A stretch of 33,928 bases of DNA from Omnitrophica WOR_2 bacterium GWF2_43_52 (GCA_001805445.1 MHGF01000034.1:1-33928), one strand, 5' to 3'; counted from the stretch's first letter, positions 7,837-13,935 are shown. Made by a program: numbers and translations. Notes: a model not told the origin generated them from the sequence alone.

Positions 7837-8559
7837 CTATTGTATACATCCTGAAGGCAGGTTTCTGTTCACAAAATCAACAATCTGTTTCTGGGTATGG
7901 CTATCGAGCTGATAAAACTCCAAACCCATTGCGGGATACATCTCGGGCTGCAGTTCCTTCTGCACAAGCCAGACTACTCTTGCCTTAAGATCCACAACTC
8001 CAGGCTTCGGCAAAAGAGAAAGCTTCACCTCTAAAACTTCTCCTAAAGGGCAGGATTTATTGGCAAAAATAAGCATACCCACAGCGCTGAGGTTCAACAA
8101 CTTCCCCTTATGAAAGTGCTTCTCTTCTTTAGCCACAGATTTAAAGTGTACGACGATATCAATAGGCAGGCGTTTGAATCTCCTGCGCAACTGCTTCTTT
8201 TGAATCTCTTCAATAATCTTATCTTCCTTAAAGCTATTTACGGCATGGGTTTCACTGTCATATATCTCGAAAACCTTGTCCAAACACATTAATGAAAAAA
8301 CCTTTTTGATGTGGTCAGGGACATTGAGGAATTTAACCCTTCCTTTATGGTTGACGATGTTCTTTAAGGCGATCGCCAATACCGAGAGGCCGGCATAGTC
8401 TACAATATTAACATTTCCAAAATTGCATAAGATATCCTCATAGCCGTTTTCCAGGCACCATCCGATTTTTTCAATAAAGATAGACGCGTCGATATCGATA
8501 TTTCCGGATAAATCCAAGATGCCAATTGTTTTATTCTTTCGAAAGGCTATTTCTAACAT
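7837..8559 (-). CDS. STAS domain-PilZ domain protein (c-di-GMP effector-like)
   Basis: 240 residues. An N-terminal STAS fold (1 to about 105) of the anti-anti-sigma type (VKFLNVPDHIKKVFSLM) is joined to a C-terminal PilZ domain. The PilZ part has RRRFKR (125-130) and NLSAVG (156-161), the RxxxR and [DN]xSxxG motifs that bind cyclic di-GMP. The usual phosphorylated serine of anti-anti-sigma factors is replaced: the motif is DYAGL (54-58) instead of DSxGL. Control by a SpoIIAB-like kinase at that site is therefore unlikely, and c-di-GMP is the more likely input. The output partner is unknown. It lies downstream of a micro-gene and its terminator, so expression may depend on read-through. The ribosome site is weak. 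Confidence 0.82.
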   Translation of the reverse strand: MLEIAFRKNKTIGILDLSGNIDIDASIFIEKIGWCLENGYEDILCNFGNVNIVDYAGLSVLAIALKNIVNHKGRVKFLNVPDHIKKVFSLMCLDKVFEIYDSETHAVNSFKEDKIIEEIQKKQLRRRFKRLPIDIVVHFKSVAKEEKHFHKGKLLNLSAVGMLIFANKSCPLGEVLEVKLSLLPKPGVVDLKARVVWLVQKELQPEMYPAMGLEFYQLDSHTQKQIVDFVNRNLPSGCIQ

Positions 8560-8581
8560 AGTTTTATTCCATTACAAAACC

Positions 8582-8621
8582 AGCCCTTTCTGGGAGAAGG
8601 TTCTCTTTTCCAGAAAGGGCT
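8582..8621 (-). terminator. Intrinsic terminator of the micro-gene
   Basis: A perfect 12-bp stem AGCCCTTTCTGG / CCAGAAAGGGCT, with an inner GAGA/TCTC helix, is followed on the minus strand by GGTTTTG. It lies between the 22-codon gene and the STAS-PilZ gene, and probably separates or attenuates them. Confidence 0.65.
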
Positions 8622-8662
8622 TTAGAATTCCAACGTAGTACGCACCTTAAAACAAAGGCTTA

Positions 8663-8731
8663 CTACTTCTTCTTTTTCTTTGCCTTTGTCGTTGGCTTTT
8701 TCTTCTTTGGAGCACATGTTCCACAACCCAT
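8663..8731 (-). CDS. 22-residue Cys/Lys-rich micro-protein
   Basis: A 23-codon frame from ATG (8729-8731) to TAG (8663-8665). It encodes MGCGTCAP followed by a tail made only of Lys, Thr, Pro and Ala, with 11 Lys in 14 residues. A perfect AAGGAGG lies 7 nt upstream of the ATG. It has its own promoter (8788-8816), a 5'-terminal hairpin (8752-8786) and a terminator (8582-8621), so it is an independent short transcript. The CGTC pair could bind metal or be redox-active, and the Lys tail suggests binding of nucleic acid or an acidic partner; both are guesses. I do not recognise the family. It may instead be a regulatory RNA whose frame is incidental, but ribosome site, start and stop are all well placed. 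Confidence 0.7.
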   Translation of the reverse strand: MGCGTCAPKKKKPTTKAKKKKK

Positions 8732-8751
8732 CGTATGCCTCCTTTCTTTTT

Positions 8752-8786
8752 AAGGCTTTGCCTCTTGCTTAAAGAGGTGTAGCCTT
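8752..8786 (-). promoter_or_regulatory. 5'-terminal RNA hairpin in the micro-gene leader
   Basis: Two stacked helices, AAGGCT/AGCCTT and CCTCTT/AAGAGG, are separated by a symmetric 3x3 internal loop and closed by a 5-nt loop. The predicted transcription start (about 8781) falls at the base of the stem, so the RNA would begin with the hairpin. It could stabilise the message or act as a regulatory structure. Confidence 0.6.
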
Positions 8787-8787
8787 G

Positions 8788-8816
8788 CGTATATGTTACA
8801 CTTTACGCTCTTTCAA
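8788..8816 (-). promoter_or_regulatory. Sigma-70-type promoter of the micro-gene
   Basis: TTGAAA (8811-8816) and TATACG (8788-8793) on the minus strand, separated by exactly 17 bp. They lie just downstream of the carbohydrate-binding-like gene. Confidence 0.6.
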
Positions 8817-8825
8817 CGCCGTACA

Positions 8826-9449
8826 CTATTTTTTTACCAACCGTACATTGTCAAAATACAATGTCCCCTTTGCCTCTGATTTCGGTTCAAACTGAAAAAC
8901 TTTAATGGGGAAATTAAGCTCGCCGTTTTTATCCGCTTTTTCCGGCTGCCAGTCTCCGCGGGCGAAAAAATCAGCAAAAGGAATAACAAGCTCTTTCCAT
9001 CCGGTGAAATCATCGTCAATGAGATAACGCCAGTACTCTGAACCGTTATCAACGATATCTATTGCTATCTGTGTTCCTGTATTAGCTCCGTACATATAAA
9101 CAGCAAGAGCATTATATTTGGTAAAATCGATTTCTTCCGGTTTGACCAGCCAGCAACCCGCGCCTTTAACCGTCAAATCGTATCCCCGGGCAACCCACAT
9201 ATATCCACCGGCAATCGCGTCAAATTTCACTTCTAAGGCCTGTTCCCCGTGTTGTTTAATTTCTTTAGAAGCCTTTACTTCAACCTTTGAGTCATTGCCC
9301 GCGCCGAAATCCACGGTTCCGTTTTCCCCACCCGAAATCTCCGCCTCAAAATCATCGATAAGCAGTTCATTATTTTCTTGCGCATGAACAGCGCAGCTTA
9401 CCGCAAAAAACGCGCTTACTATTACTGCCGCAAATGTACGCAGCTTCAT
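8826..9449 (-). CDS. Exported carbohydrate-binding-like (CBM11/CIA30-type) protein
   Basis: 207 residues. An N-terminal signal peptide (MKLRTFAAVIVSAFFAVSCA) is followed by a likely signal peptidase I site after AVHA; a lipoprotein site at AVSC is less likely. The mature part begins LLIDDFEAE and ends LYFDNVRLVKK. These are the first and last strands of CBM11/CIA30-like jelly-roll domains, with WKELVIPFADFF between. Such domains bind polysaccharide or act in assembly. No catalytic domain is attached. It has a strong GAGGAGG site. The leader contains a palindrome at 9467-9489. Confidence 0.72.
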   Translation of the reverse strand: MKLRTFAAVIVSAFFAVSCAVHAQENNELLIDDFEAEISGGENGTVDFGAGNDSKVEVKASKEIKQHGEQALEVKFDAIAGGYMWVARGYDLTVKGAGCWLVKPEEIDFTKYNALAVYMYGANTGTQIAIDIVDNGSEYWRYLIDDDFTGWKELVIPFADFFARGDWQPEKADKNGELNFPIKVFQFEPKSEAKGTLYFDNVRLVKK

Positions 9450-9466
9450 ATTTTCCTCCTCAATGA

Positions 9467-9489
9467 GCCCGCCAATCTTTGTGGCGGGC
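9467..9489. repeat. GCCCGCCA hairpin in the leader
   Basis: GCCCGCCA (9467-9474) pairs perfectly with TGGCGGGC (9482-9489) over a 7-nt loop, directly upstream of the ribosome site of the preceding entry. This is a dispersed GC-rich palindrome of the kind seen several times in the window. Confidence 0.5.
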
Positions 9490-9552
9490 GAATTGATCCC
9501 GCTCTTTTATACCTAAGCGCTCTTCTTTTTTAAAACCACCTTTAGGTTAGGC

Positions 9553-9915
9553 CTATGCTTTTACCTTCGCGTAGTCACTCGCTCCTGACCAATCAATCAA
9601 TACTACCGGCTCATTTCCCACGACCCACGCGTCATGGCCACCAGGAAGCGCGGAAACCTCACCCGGGCCAGCGTCAAACTCCTGGCCGTCGGAAGTCTTT
9701 ATGTGGATTTTCCCTGAAACATGGTACTGAAAATGTGGCGCCTCGCACCATGTTGTTCCTGCTATCTGCTTTACATGGGTAGACCAGCGCCATCCGGGTT
9801 CAAGGGTAAGCTTCCCCACAACCCCACCGCCTATAGTAAGCAACTCCAGTTTACCTTTTTCGAAGGTTCGCACTTCATCCGGAGTTTTAAAACTCTTACG
9901 TTCAATATGTATCAT
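9553..9915 (-). CDS. Small cupin-domain protein
   Basis: 120 residues forming a single cupin barrel. LEPGWRWSTHV and HFQYHVSGKIHIKTSDGQEFDAGPGEVSALPGGHDAWVVG show the two cupin motifs, with His residues (around 47, 61 and 65) that could bind metal. Small cupins of this type have varied or unknown roles, so no substrate is assigned. AAAGGGAGG precedes the start and a near-consensus promoter lies at 10000-10028, so it is probably a single-gene unit. The exported protein gene follows after about 100 nt and may be partly co-transcribed. Confidence 0.75.
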   Translation of the reverse strand: MIHIERKSFKTPDEVRTFEKGKLELLTIGGGVVGKLTLEPGWRWSTHVKQIAGTTWCEAPHFQYHVSGKIHIKTSDGQEFDAGPGEVSALPGGHDAWVVGNEPVVLIDWSGASDYAKVKA

Positions 9916-9999
9916 GGCGACCTCCCTTTATGGATAAAGCGATACTTTATTCTCCTGTACTGTTTGAAGTCTGCCGTTTTTTCTAAAGTTACTATATAT

Positions 10000-10028
10000 A
10001 CTATACCACACCCATCATCGATTCTCAA
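10000..10028 (-). promoter_or_regulatory. Sigma-70-type promoter of the cupin gene
   Basis: TTGAGA (10023-10028) and TATAGT (10000-10005) on the minus strand with 17 bp between them. It lies downstream of the tRNA terminator. Confidence 0.6.
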
Positions 10029-10059
10029 GAATTTTTGATAGAAGATTCTCATTCTAAGC

Positions 10060-10090
10060 AAAAAGCACCTTTATGCGTAAGGTGCTTTTT
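10060..10090 (-). terminator. Intrinsic terminator after tRNA-Asp
   Basis: AAAAAGCACCTT pairs with AAGGTGCTTTTT over a short loop, with U/A runs on both sides. It starts 7 nt past the tRNA-Asp 3' end and can work in both directions. Confidence 0.8.
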
Positions 10091-10096
10091 GATAAA

Positions 10097-10172
10097 CGGG
10101 GTCGACGGGATTTGAACCCGCGGTCTTCGCCGTGACAGGGCGATGTGTTAAACCGAACTACACCACGACCCC
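10097..10172 (-). tRNA. tRNA-Asp (GTC)
   Basis: A 76-nt cloverleaf. The acceptor GGGGTCG pairs with CGACCCC, the anticodon loop is CTGTCAC (anticodon GTC), and the T arm is GCGGG-TTCAAAT-CCCGT. Discriminator G; CCA is not encoded. Confidence 0.95.
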
Positions 10173-10180
10173 AGAAATAC

Positions 10181-10611
10181 AGAAATAAGAGTAAAGAGGT
10201 AAGAGTAAAGAAAATTTAAAATCTTAGAGATTTAACTATTTTACACAAAATTTTAATTACTTCAATGTTTTCTTTTTCTATTATTGATATTTTCTCCTTA
10301 TCAGGAATGATTTCGGTATCTTTTAAGACTTGCAGCCAATTATCCAACTCATACGCTGAATTCAAAGCAATTTGAAAATAACTCTCTTTTTGCTTGGGTG
10401 CCGCTGATTCGTTTCCTTCCGCGATATTCGCGCCTACTGAAGTAACACAACCAAGACACTGATCTATAATGCGGCCATACCTCGAGCTGCAATCTTTTAT
10501 TAACGCTATCAAGATAAGCGCGTTTTTATGCGCCTTTTTCCATACCACCAACCTTCTATACCGAGGCTCATCCTCTAACATCTTTTCTCTTAACTCTTTA
10601 CTCTTACCTCT
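10181..10611 (-). mobile_element. Four-helix-bundle cassette 1 with inverted heptamer-array ends, between two tRNA genes
   Basis: Left end 10181-10215: five 7-nt units (AGAAATA, AGAGTAA, AGAGGTA, AGAGTAA, AGAAAAT). Right end 10584-10611: four units of the same sequence in inverted orientation (TTTCTCT, TAACTCT, TTACTCT, TACCTCT). A 17-nt stretch of one end is perfectly complementary to the other in the transcript. The gene fills the space: its stop touches the left array and its ATG is 3 nt from the right one. The cassette lies 7-8 nt from tRNA-Val on one side and tRNA-Asp on the other, in their transcription direction. That it is mobile is inference. Confidence 0.6.
10216..10581 (-). CDS. 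Four-helix-bundle protein (23S rRNA intervening-sequence protein family)
   Basis: 121 residues, the usual family length. Diagnostic pattern: VVWKKAHKNALILIALI, GCVTSVGANIAEGNES (the S.GANIAEG motif), YFQIALNSAYELDNWLQVL. The family (S23/IVP, related to Avd accessory proteins) is known from ORFs in intervening sequences of 23S rRNA, where it forms small helical oligomers. Its biochemical role is unsettled and RNA or DNA binding is suspected. Here it sits between tRNA-Val and tRNA-Asp, bracketed by inverted heptamer arrays. It has no promoter of its own that I can see, so tRNA operon transcription probably feeds it. The purine-rich array upstream supplies AGAGG-like ribosome sites. Confidence 0.88.
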   Translation of the reverse strand: MLEDEPRYRRLVVWKKAHKNALILIALIKDCSSRYGRIIDQCLGCVTSVGANIAEGNESAAPKQKESYFQIALNSAYELDNWLQVLKDTEIIPDKEKISIIEKENIEVIKILCKIVKSLRF

Positions 10612-10618
10612 GTTTTAA

Positions 10619-10692
10619 TGGGCGATAGAGGACTTGAACCCCTGACCCTCTGCGTGTAAAGCAGATGCTCTAACCAGCTGAGCTAATCGCCC
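10619..10692 (-). tRNA. tRNA-Val (TAC)
   Basis: A 74-nt cloverleaf. Acceptor GGGCGAT/ATCGCCC, D arm GCTCAGCTGGTTAGAGC, anticodon loop TTTACAC (anticodon TAC), T arm AGGGG-TTCAAGT-CCTCT. Discriminator A; CCA not encoded. It is upstream of cassette 1 and tRNA-Asp. Confidence 0.95.
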
Positions 10693-10730
10693 GATAAAAA
10701 TTGCTAGTTCGTAAAAATAACTATTGCATT

Positions 10731-10815
10731 CTAACCAGTCCGCCTACGCTCGTTTCGCTCACTACGGCGGACCCGCCGAAGCACAAAGTGCGTAGGCGGG
10801 CTGAGCTAATCGCCC
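10731..10815 (-). pseudogene. tRNA-Val 5'-half copy split by a palindromic repeat
   Basis: CTAACCAG (10731-10738) and GCTGAGCTAATCGCCC (10800-10815) reproduce the D-loop/D-arm and 5' acceptor end of tRNA-Val. They are interrupted by a GC-rich palindromic repeat of about 61 nt (10739-10799, CCGCCTACG ... CGTAGGCGG). The anticodon, T arm and 3' acceptor are missing, so it cannot be a working tRNA. It lies just upstream of the true tRNA-Val. Confidence 0.75.
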
Positions 10816-10839
10816 AATAAAGCTAAAAACTAAGAAATC

Positions 10840-11226
10840 TTAGTCGTGCTCTTCTGGTTTCTGCGCTTCACATTCCTTGCGCACTTCTTTAAACTTTTCT
10901 TTCTGCTCGTCAGTCAGGAGGCCGGCGATTACATCGTGGGCTTTTGACCTGATTTCTTTTATTTTGCCTTTTGCCTCTACCCACACTGCCTTGCTGTCTT
11001 CTTTTGCCTTGGTAAGTATTTCCGTGACCTGCGCTTGCTGTTCGGCGGTAAGAGTCAGCTTTGCGGTTAAATCGTCAAGTTTAGCCTTAAATTTCTCTGC
11101 TTTACTGAGTGTAGTATCCGGGCACGCTATTTTCTTTTCATTAACCGCCTCTTTATCGGCAAAAGCGCTCTTTGCCTGAGAGGTAAGTGCTAATGCTACA
11201 AACAAAATAAACACATACTTACGCAT
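10840..11226 (-). CDS. Spy/CpxP-like periplasmic LTXXQ protein
   Basis: 128 residues with a signal peptide (MRKYVFILFVALALTSQAKS, cleavage near AFA-DK). The rest is a charged, helical domain with two LTxxQ-like motifs: LTAEQQAQV and LLTDEQKEKF. These mark the Spy/CpxP family of ATP-independent periplasmic chaperones and metal/stress sensors. The acidic His-containing tail and two Cys (CPD and CEA) are additional. It has a consensus promoter (11278-11306) and a GGGAGGCGG ribosome site, so it is probably a single-gene transcript that may run into the tRNA pair. Confidence 0.8.
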   Translation of the reverse strand: MRKYVFILFVALALTSQAKSAFADKEAVNEKKIACPDTTLSKAEKFKAKLDDLTAKLTLTAEQQAQVTEILTKAKEDSKAVWVEAKGKIKEIRSKAHDVIAGLLTDEQKEKFKEVRKECEAQKPEEHD

Positions 11227-11277
11227 ACCGCCTCCCTTTTCAGTTATTAACCCTTATTTTACATCCTGAGTTTATCT

Positions 11278-11306
11278 ATATTACGCTGTGATTAATTGCC
11301 TGTCAA
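11278..11306 (-). promoter_or_regulatory. Strong sigma-70-type promoter for the Spy-like gene
   Basis: Perfect TTGACA (11301-11306) and TAATAT (11278-11283) on the minus strand, 17 bp apart, about 45 nt upstream of the ribosome site. Confidence 0.7.
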
Positions 11307-11362
11307 CTATAAACTCAGATTTTGCATCAGCTACTTGAATTTAGCGGGCTAAATAAGACGCT

Positions 11363-12079
11363 TTACCATAAACCTTTTAGTGCTTCTTGGGGGTCTTTCG
11401 CTTCTAGGATCGGCCTGCCTACTACCAAGAAGCTACTGCCTGCCTTTAATGCCTCAGGGGCTGTGGCAATCCTTTTTTGGTCATCCCTAGAACCTGTTTT
11501 TGGGCGGATACCGGGAGTAACTATGATACATTTCTCTTTGATATTTTCCCTGAGGAATTTTACTTCTTGCGCTGAACATACAACTCCGTCCAAGCCGAAT
11601 GATAACCCTGACTTTGCCAATCGTAAAATATCTTCCCGGCTTGCCTCCTGGCTGGTTAAAACCGTAACGCCGACTAAAAGCGGCCTCTTTACTTTTAAGC
11701 GTAACGCCTCACTCTTTGCCGCTTTCACCGCTTCTTTTAGCATCTGTTCTCCACCGGATATATGCAACGTAAGCATCTTTACCTCAAGTCGTGCTGCCTG
11801 GCGTACCGCATTGGCTACGGTATTAGGGATATCGTAAAACTTTAGGTCTAAAAATACTTGCGCGCCTTTTTTATGGATAAACTCTATTATCTTGGGGCCA
11901 CTGCCGGTAAAAAGCTGTGAGCCAACCTTAAAAATTCTTATTTTAGGATATAAAAGATTGACAAAGTATTTTGCTTTAGAAAAGGTATCGACATCCAAGG
12001 CAAGAATGAGCTTTTGGGTACTGGGTTCTGCCGCCTTCGGCGAGCCTCGCCTTTGGCGGGGGGTCAGGGGTCGAGTCAT
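11363..12079 (-). CDS. pyrF: Orotidine 5'-phosphate decarboxylase
   Basis: Converts OMP to UMP, the last step of the pathway. 238 residues. LALDVD, DLKFYDIPNTV (the catalytic D-x-K-x-x-D), VGVTVLTS and TPGIR (phosphate-binding) are all present. The ATG overlaps the pyrD stop as ATGA (12076-12079), so translation is coupled. The first 20 or so residues (TRPLTPRQRRGSPKAAEP) are extra: they are encoded by short tandem units flanking a GC-rich palindrome at 12015-12074. The native start was probably near KLILALD. It is the last gene of pyrK-pyrD-pyrF. Confidence 0.95.
   Translation of the reverse strand: MTRPLTPRQRRGSPKAAEPSTQKLILALDVDTFSKAKYFVNLLYPKIRIFKVGSQLFTGSGPKIIEFIHKKGAQVFLDLKFYDIPNTVANAVRQAARLEVKMLTLHISGGEQMLKEAVKAAKSEALRLKVKRPLLVGVTVLTSQEASREDILRLAKSGLSFGLDGVVCSAQEVKFLRENIKEKCIIVTPGIRPKTGSRDDQKRIATAPEALKAGSSFLVVGRPILEAKDPQEALKGLW
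12015..12074 (-). repeat. Heptamer units with nested palindrome at the pyrF 5' end
   Basis: GGGTACT and GGGTTCT units (from 12015) and GGGTCAG, GGGTCGA units (12061-12074) flank a GC-rich palindrome (about 12030-12060) built from GCCGCC-TTC-GGCG and related arms. The insertion encodes an extra N-terminal segment of PyrF. Confidence 0.55.
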
Positions 12080-13011
12080 ATTATAAGGCTTCCAACGAGG
12101 GCTTTTATGCCGCTGATTTTGTGTTTCTCTAAATACTTCTTAAGCCCTGCAATAATATCAATAGTTGTTTTGGGATTAATAAAATTCGCGGTCCCCACGC
12201 TTATAGCGCTTGCTCCGGCAAGAAAAAACTCGAGGGCGCTTTCTGTATCCATTATCCCACCCATGCCAATGATGGGAATTTTTACTTTTTGATACACTTC
12301 CCACACCATGCGCATAGCAACAGGGCGAATTGCCGGGCCGCTTAAGCCGGCAGTAACCATGGCAATTTTAGGTTTTCTAGTTTTTACGTTAATACTCATT
12401 CCCATAAGAGTATTAATCAGCGCAACAGCATCAGTTCCCGCGCGTTCCGCGGCAAGGGCAATTTCCGTAATATCCGTAACATTGGGTGATAATTTAGTAA
12501 TTAACGTTTTGCGCGTAACGTTACGCACCGCCTTAACCACTTCGTAGGTAGCTTGTGGATTCTGGGAAACAAGTCGTCCCTCGTCCCTCGCCCTTCGTCC
12601 TTCGTGAATATTCGGGCACGAAATATTCAACTCAATCGCCGAAACTTCTTTAATCGCGTCTAAGCGCCTAGCCAGGGTTATAAATTCATCTGTATCGCTC
12701 TCCGAAGCAATACTCACAATTATCGGCACGCCTGTCTTTTTTAAAAAGGGCAGTTTTTCCTGAATAAATTTCTCCATGCCCGGGTTTTCTAAGCCAATGG
12801 AATTAAGCATTCCTGCCGGAGTCTCGCAGGTACGCGGCGGCGGGTTGCCTTGACGAGGCTTTAAGGTTATAGTCTTAGTGACAATCACCCCTAATTTCTT
12901 TAGGTCTACAAAATCTTTAAATTCCTCGGCATACCCAAAAGTACCCGAGGCAACCATTACGGGATTTTGTAATTCCATTTTTCCAATTTTTACTTTTAGA
13001 TTGGGTTTCAT
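12076..13011 (-). CDS. pyrD: Dihydroorotate dehydrogenase B, catalytic subunit
   Basis: Class 1B enzyme, oxidising dihydroorotate to orotate with FMN and passing electrons to PyrK. 311 residues: NPVMVASGTFGYAEEF at the N-terminus, LENPGMEKF, ELNISCPN (active-site Cys of class 1B), TKLSPNVTDI, VTAGLSGPAIRP, GMGGIMDTESALEF (phosphate/FMN site). About six residues more than usual follow SCPNI: HEGRRARDEGR is encoded by a heptamer array at 12574-12608, in frame, in a surface loop. It starts 3 nt after the pyrK stop and ends overlapping pyrF. Confidence 0.96.
   Translation of the reverse strand: MKPNLKVKIGKMELQNPVMVASGTFGYAEEFKDFVDLKKLGVIVTKTITLKPRQGNPPPRTCETPAGMLNSIGLENPGMEKFIQEKLPFLKKTGVPIIVSIASESDTDEFITLARRLDAIKEVSAIELNISCPNIHEGRRARDEGRLVSQNPQATYEVVKAVRNVTRKTLITKLSPNVTDITEIALAAERAGTDAVALINTLMGMSINVKTRKPKIAMVTAGLSGPAIRPVAMRMVWEVYQKVKIPIIGMGGIMDTESALEFFLAGASAISVGTANFINPKTTIDIIAGLKKYLEKHKISGIKALVGSLII
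12574..12608 (-). repeat. Heptamer array inside pyrD
   Basis: Five consecutive 7-nt units on the plus strand: TCGTCCC, TCGTCCC, TCGCCCT, TCGTCCT, TCGTGAA. It is read through in frame by pyrD as Arg/Glu/Gly-rich residues. Confidence 0.75.
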
Positions 13012-13013
13012 CT

Positions 13014-13925
13014 TTACCAGATTATCTCCCCTGCTTCAAACACCGGGCCTTCTTTACATACGCGCTTGTATTCAAAGACGTCCTTCGTCTCTCGTTCTAC
13101 GTCCCTCGTTTTTATAACGCACCCCATGCACGCCCCAATGCCGCAGGCCATGTGCGATTCTAAGGATAGCTGCGCGGGAATAGTATGCTCAAGGGATATG
13201 CGGCTGATTTCTTTGAGCATTGGGATGGGGCCGCAGGCGTAAATAGTCAATATCCGATAGTCAATAGTCGATAGTTCCTTTTTAAGCAAATTAGAAACAT
13301 ATCCTTTGAAACCGCGGGAACCGTCGTCGGTAGCAACCCTTACCTCACATCCTAAGTCCCTAAATTCCTTTTCACACAAAATGCTATCCTTTGTCTTTGC
13401 CCCAATTAACACTTTCGTCCTTCGTCTTTCGTCTTTCGTCCCTCGTTCCCTTAATCTCTCCGCCAAAAACACAAGCGGCGCCGTCCCCATTCCTCCGGCA
13501 ACTAAAACTATTCGTCCATCGTCCTTCATCCTTCGCCCGCCACACTGCTCTGGCGGGCGTCCGCCAGCGCTTTGTGGCGGACGTCCTTCGTAGTCAAAGC
13601 CATTCCCTAACGGGCCGATAACATCCAAATATTCACCCGCCTTCCTAGTGGAAAGAATCTCTGTCCCTTTTCCTACCACTTCATAAAGCATTACTATAAA
13701 TTCTTTTTCTTTTGACGTGTGACTTTGTGACCTTGCAACCTTGCGACCTATTCTGTGAATAGAAAGCGGCCTGCGCAACAGCGGCTCGCTACCATCGCTA
13801 ACCTTAATATTCACAAACTGCCCCGGCAGAGCGCTTTTGGCTATTTGCTGGGCAGTTAAAGCAATCTCGAAGTAATTTTTCTTAATTTTATTATTATAAA
13901 TGATTTTTGCGCTTACCTGAAACAT
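13014..13925 (-). CDS. pyrK: Dihydroorotate dehydrogenase electron-transfer subunit
   Basis: Iron-sulfur flavoprotein that hands electrons from PyrD to NAD. 303 residues, longer than the usual 250-260. RRPLSIHRI (FAD site), GGMGTAPLVFLAERL (NAD site), CGPIPMLKEI, and CGIGACMGCVIKT plus RVCKEGPVF (the four 2Fe-2S Cys). The excess length comes from four repeat insertions, all in frame. They are an octamer array near residue 60, a palindrome-bearing array near 115-140, a heptamer array near 165, and a heptamer array between the third and fourth cluster Cys. The last could affect the cluster. It starts the pyrK-pyrD-pyrF set and follows the methyltransferase gene. Confidence 0.93.
   Translation of the reverse strand: MFQVSAKIIYNNKIKKNYFEIALTAQQIAKSALPGQFVNIKVSDGSEPLLRRPLSIHRIGRKVARSQSHTSKEKEFIVMLYEVVGKGTEILSTRKAGEYLDVIGPLGNGFDYEGRPPQSAGGRPPEQCGGRRMKDDGRIVLVAGGMGTAPLVFLAERLRERGTKDERRRTKVLIGAKTKDSILCEKEFRDLGCEVRVATDDGSRGFKGYVSNLLKKELSTIDYRILTIYACGPIPMLKEISRISLEHTIPAQLSLESHMACGIGACMGCVIKTRDVERETKDVFEYKRVCKEGPVFEAGEIIW
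13079..13113 (-). repeat. Heptamer array in pyrK (2Fe-2S region)
   Basis: Five units: CGTCCTT, CGTCTCT, CGTTCTA, CGTCCCT, CGTTTTT. It encodes an extra Asp/Glu/Arg-rich loop (about RDVERETKDVFE) between CMGCVIKT and YKRVC of the 2Fe-2S domain. Confidence 0.75.
13414..13448 (-). repeat. Heptamer array in pyrK (NAD domain)
   Basis: Five units: TTCGTCC, TTCGTCT, TTCGTCT, TTCGTCC, CTCGTTC. It encodes the basic stretch ERGTKDERRRTK after the NAD-binding motif. Confidence 0.75.
13511..13592 (-). repeat. Heptamer array with nested double palindrome in pyrK
   Basis: TTCGTCC, ATCGTCC, TTCATCC, TTCGCCC units (13511-13538) and a GTCCTTC unit (about 13583-13589) have the same orientation. They flank two GC-rich palindromes (GCCCGCCA...TGGCGGGC and TCCGCCA...TGGCGGA). 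It is in frame and encodes EGRPPQSAGGRPPEQCGGRR. Confidence 0.7.
13719..13750 (-). repeat. Octamer array in pyrK
   Basis: Four 8-nt units: GTGACTTT, GTGACCTT, GCAACCTT, GCGACCTA. It encodes RKVARSQSH just after the FAD motif. Confidence 0.65.
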
Positions 13926-13935
13926 TTAAACCTGC

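Noticed and set aside
10216-10581. Avd accessory protein of a diversity-generating retroelement
   Set aside because: The fold family is related, but no reverse transcriptase, template repeat or variable repeat is present in the window.
11322-11837. A 171-codon plus-strand frame opposite pyrF
   Set aside because: Antisense to conserved pyrF motifs; no ribosome site or protein features.
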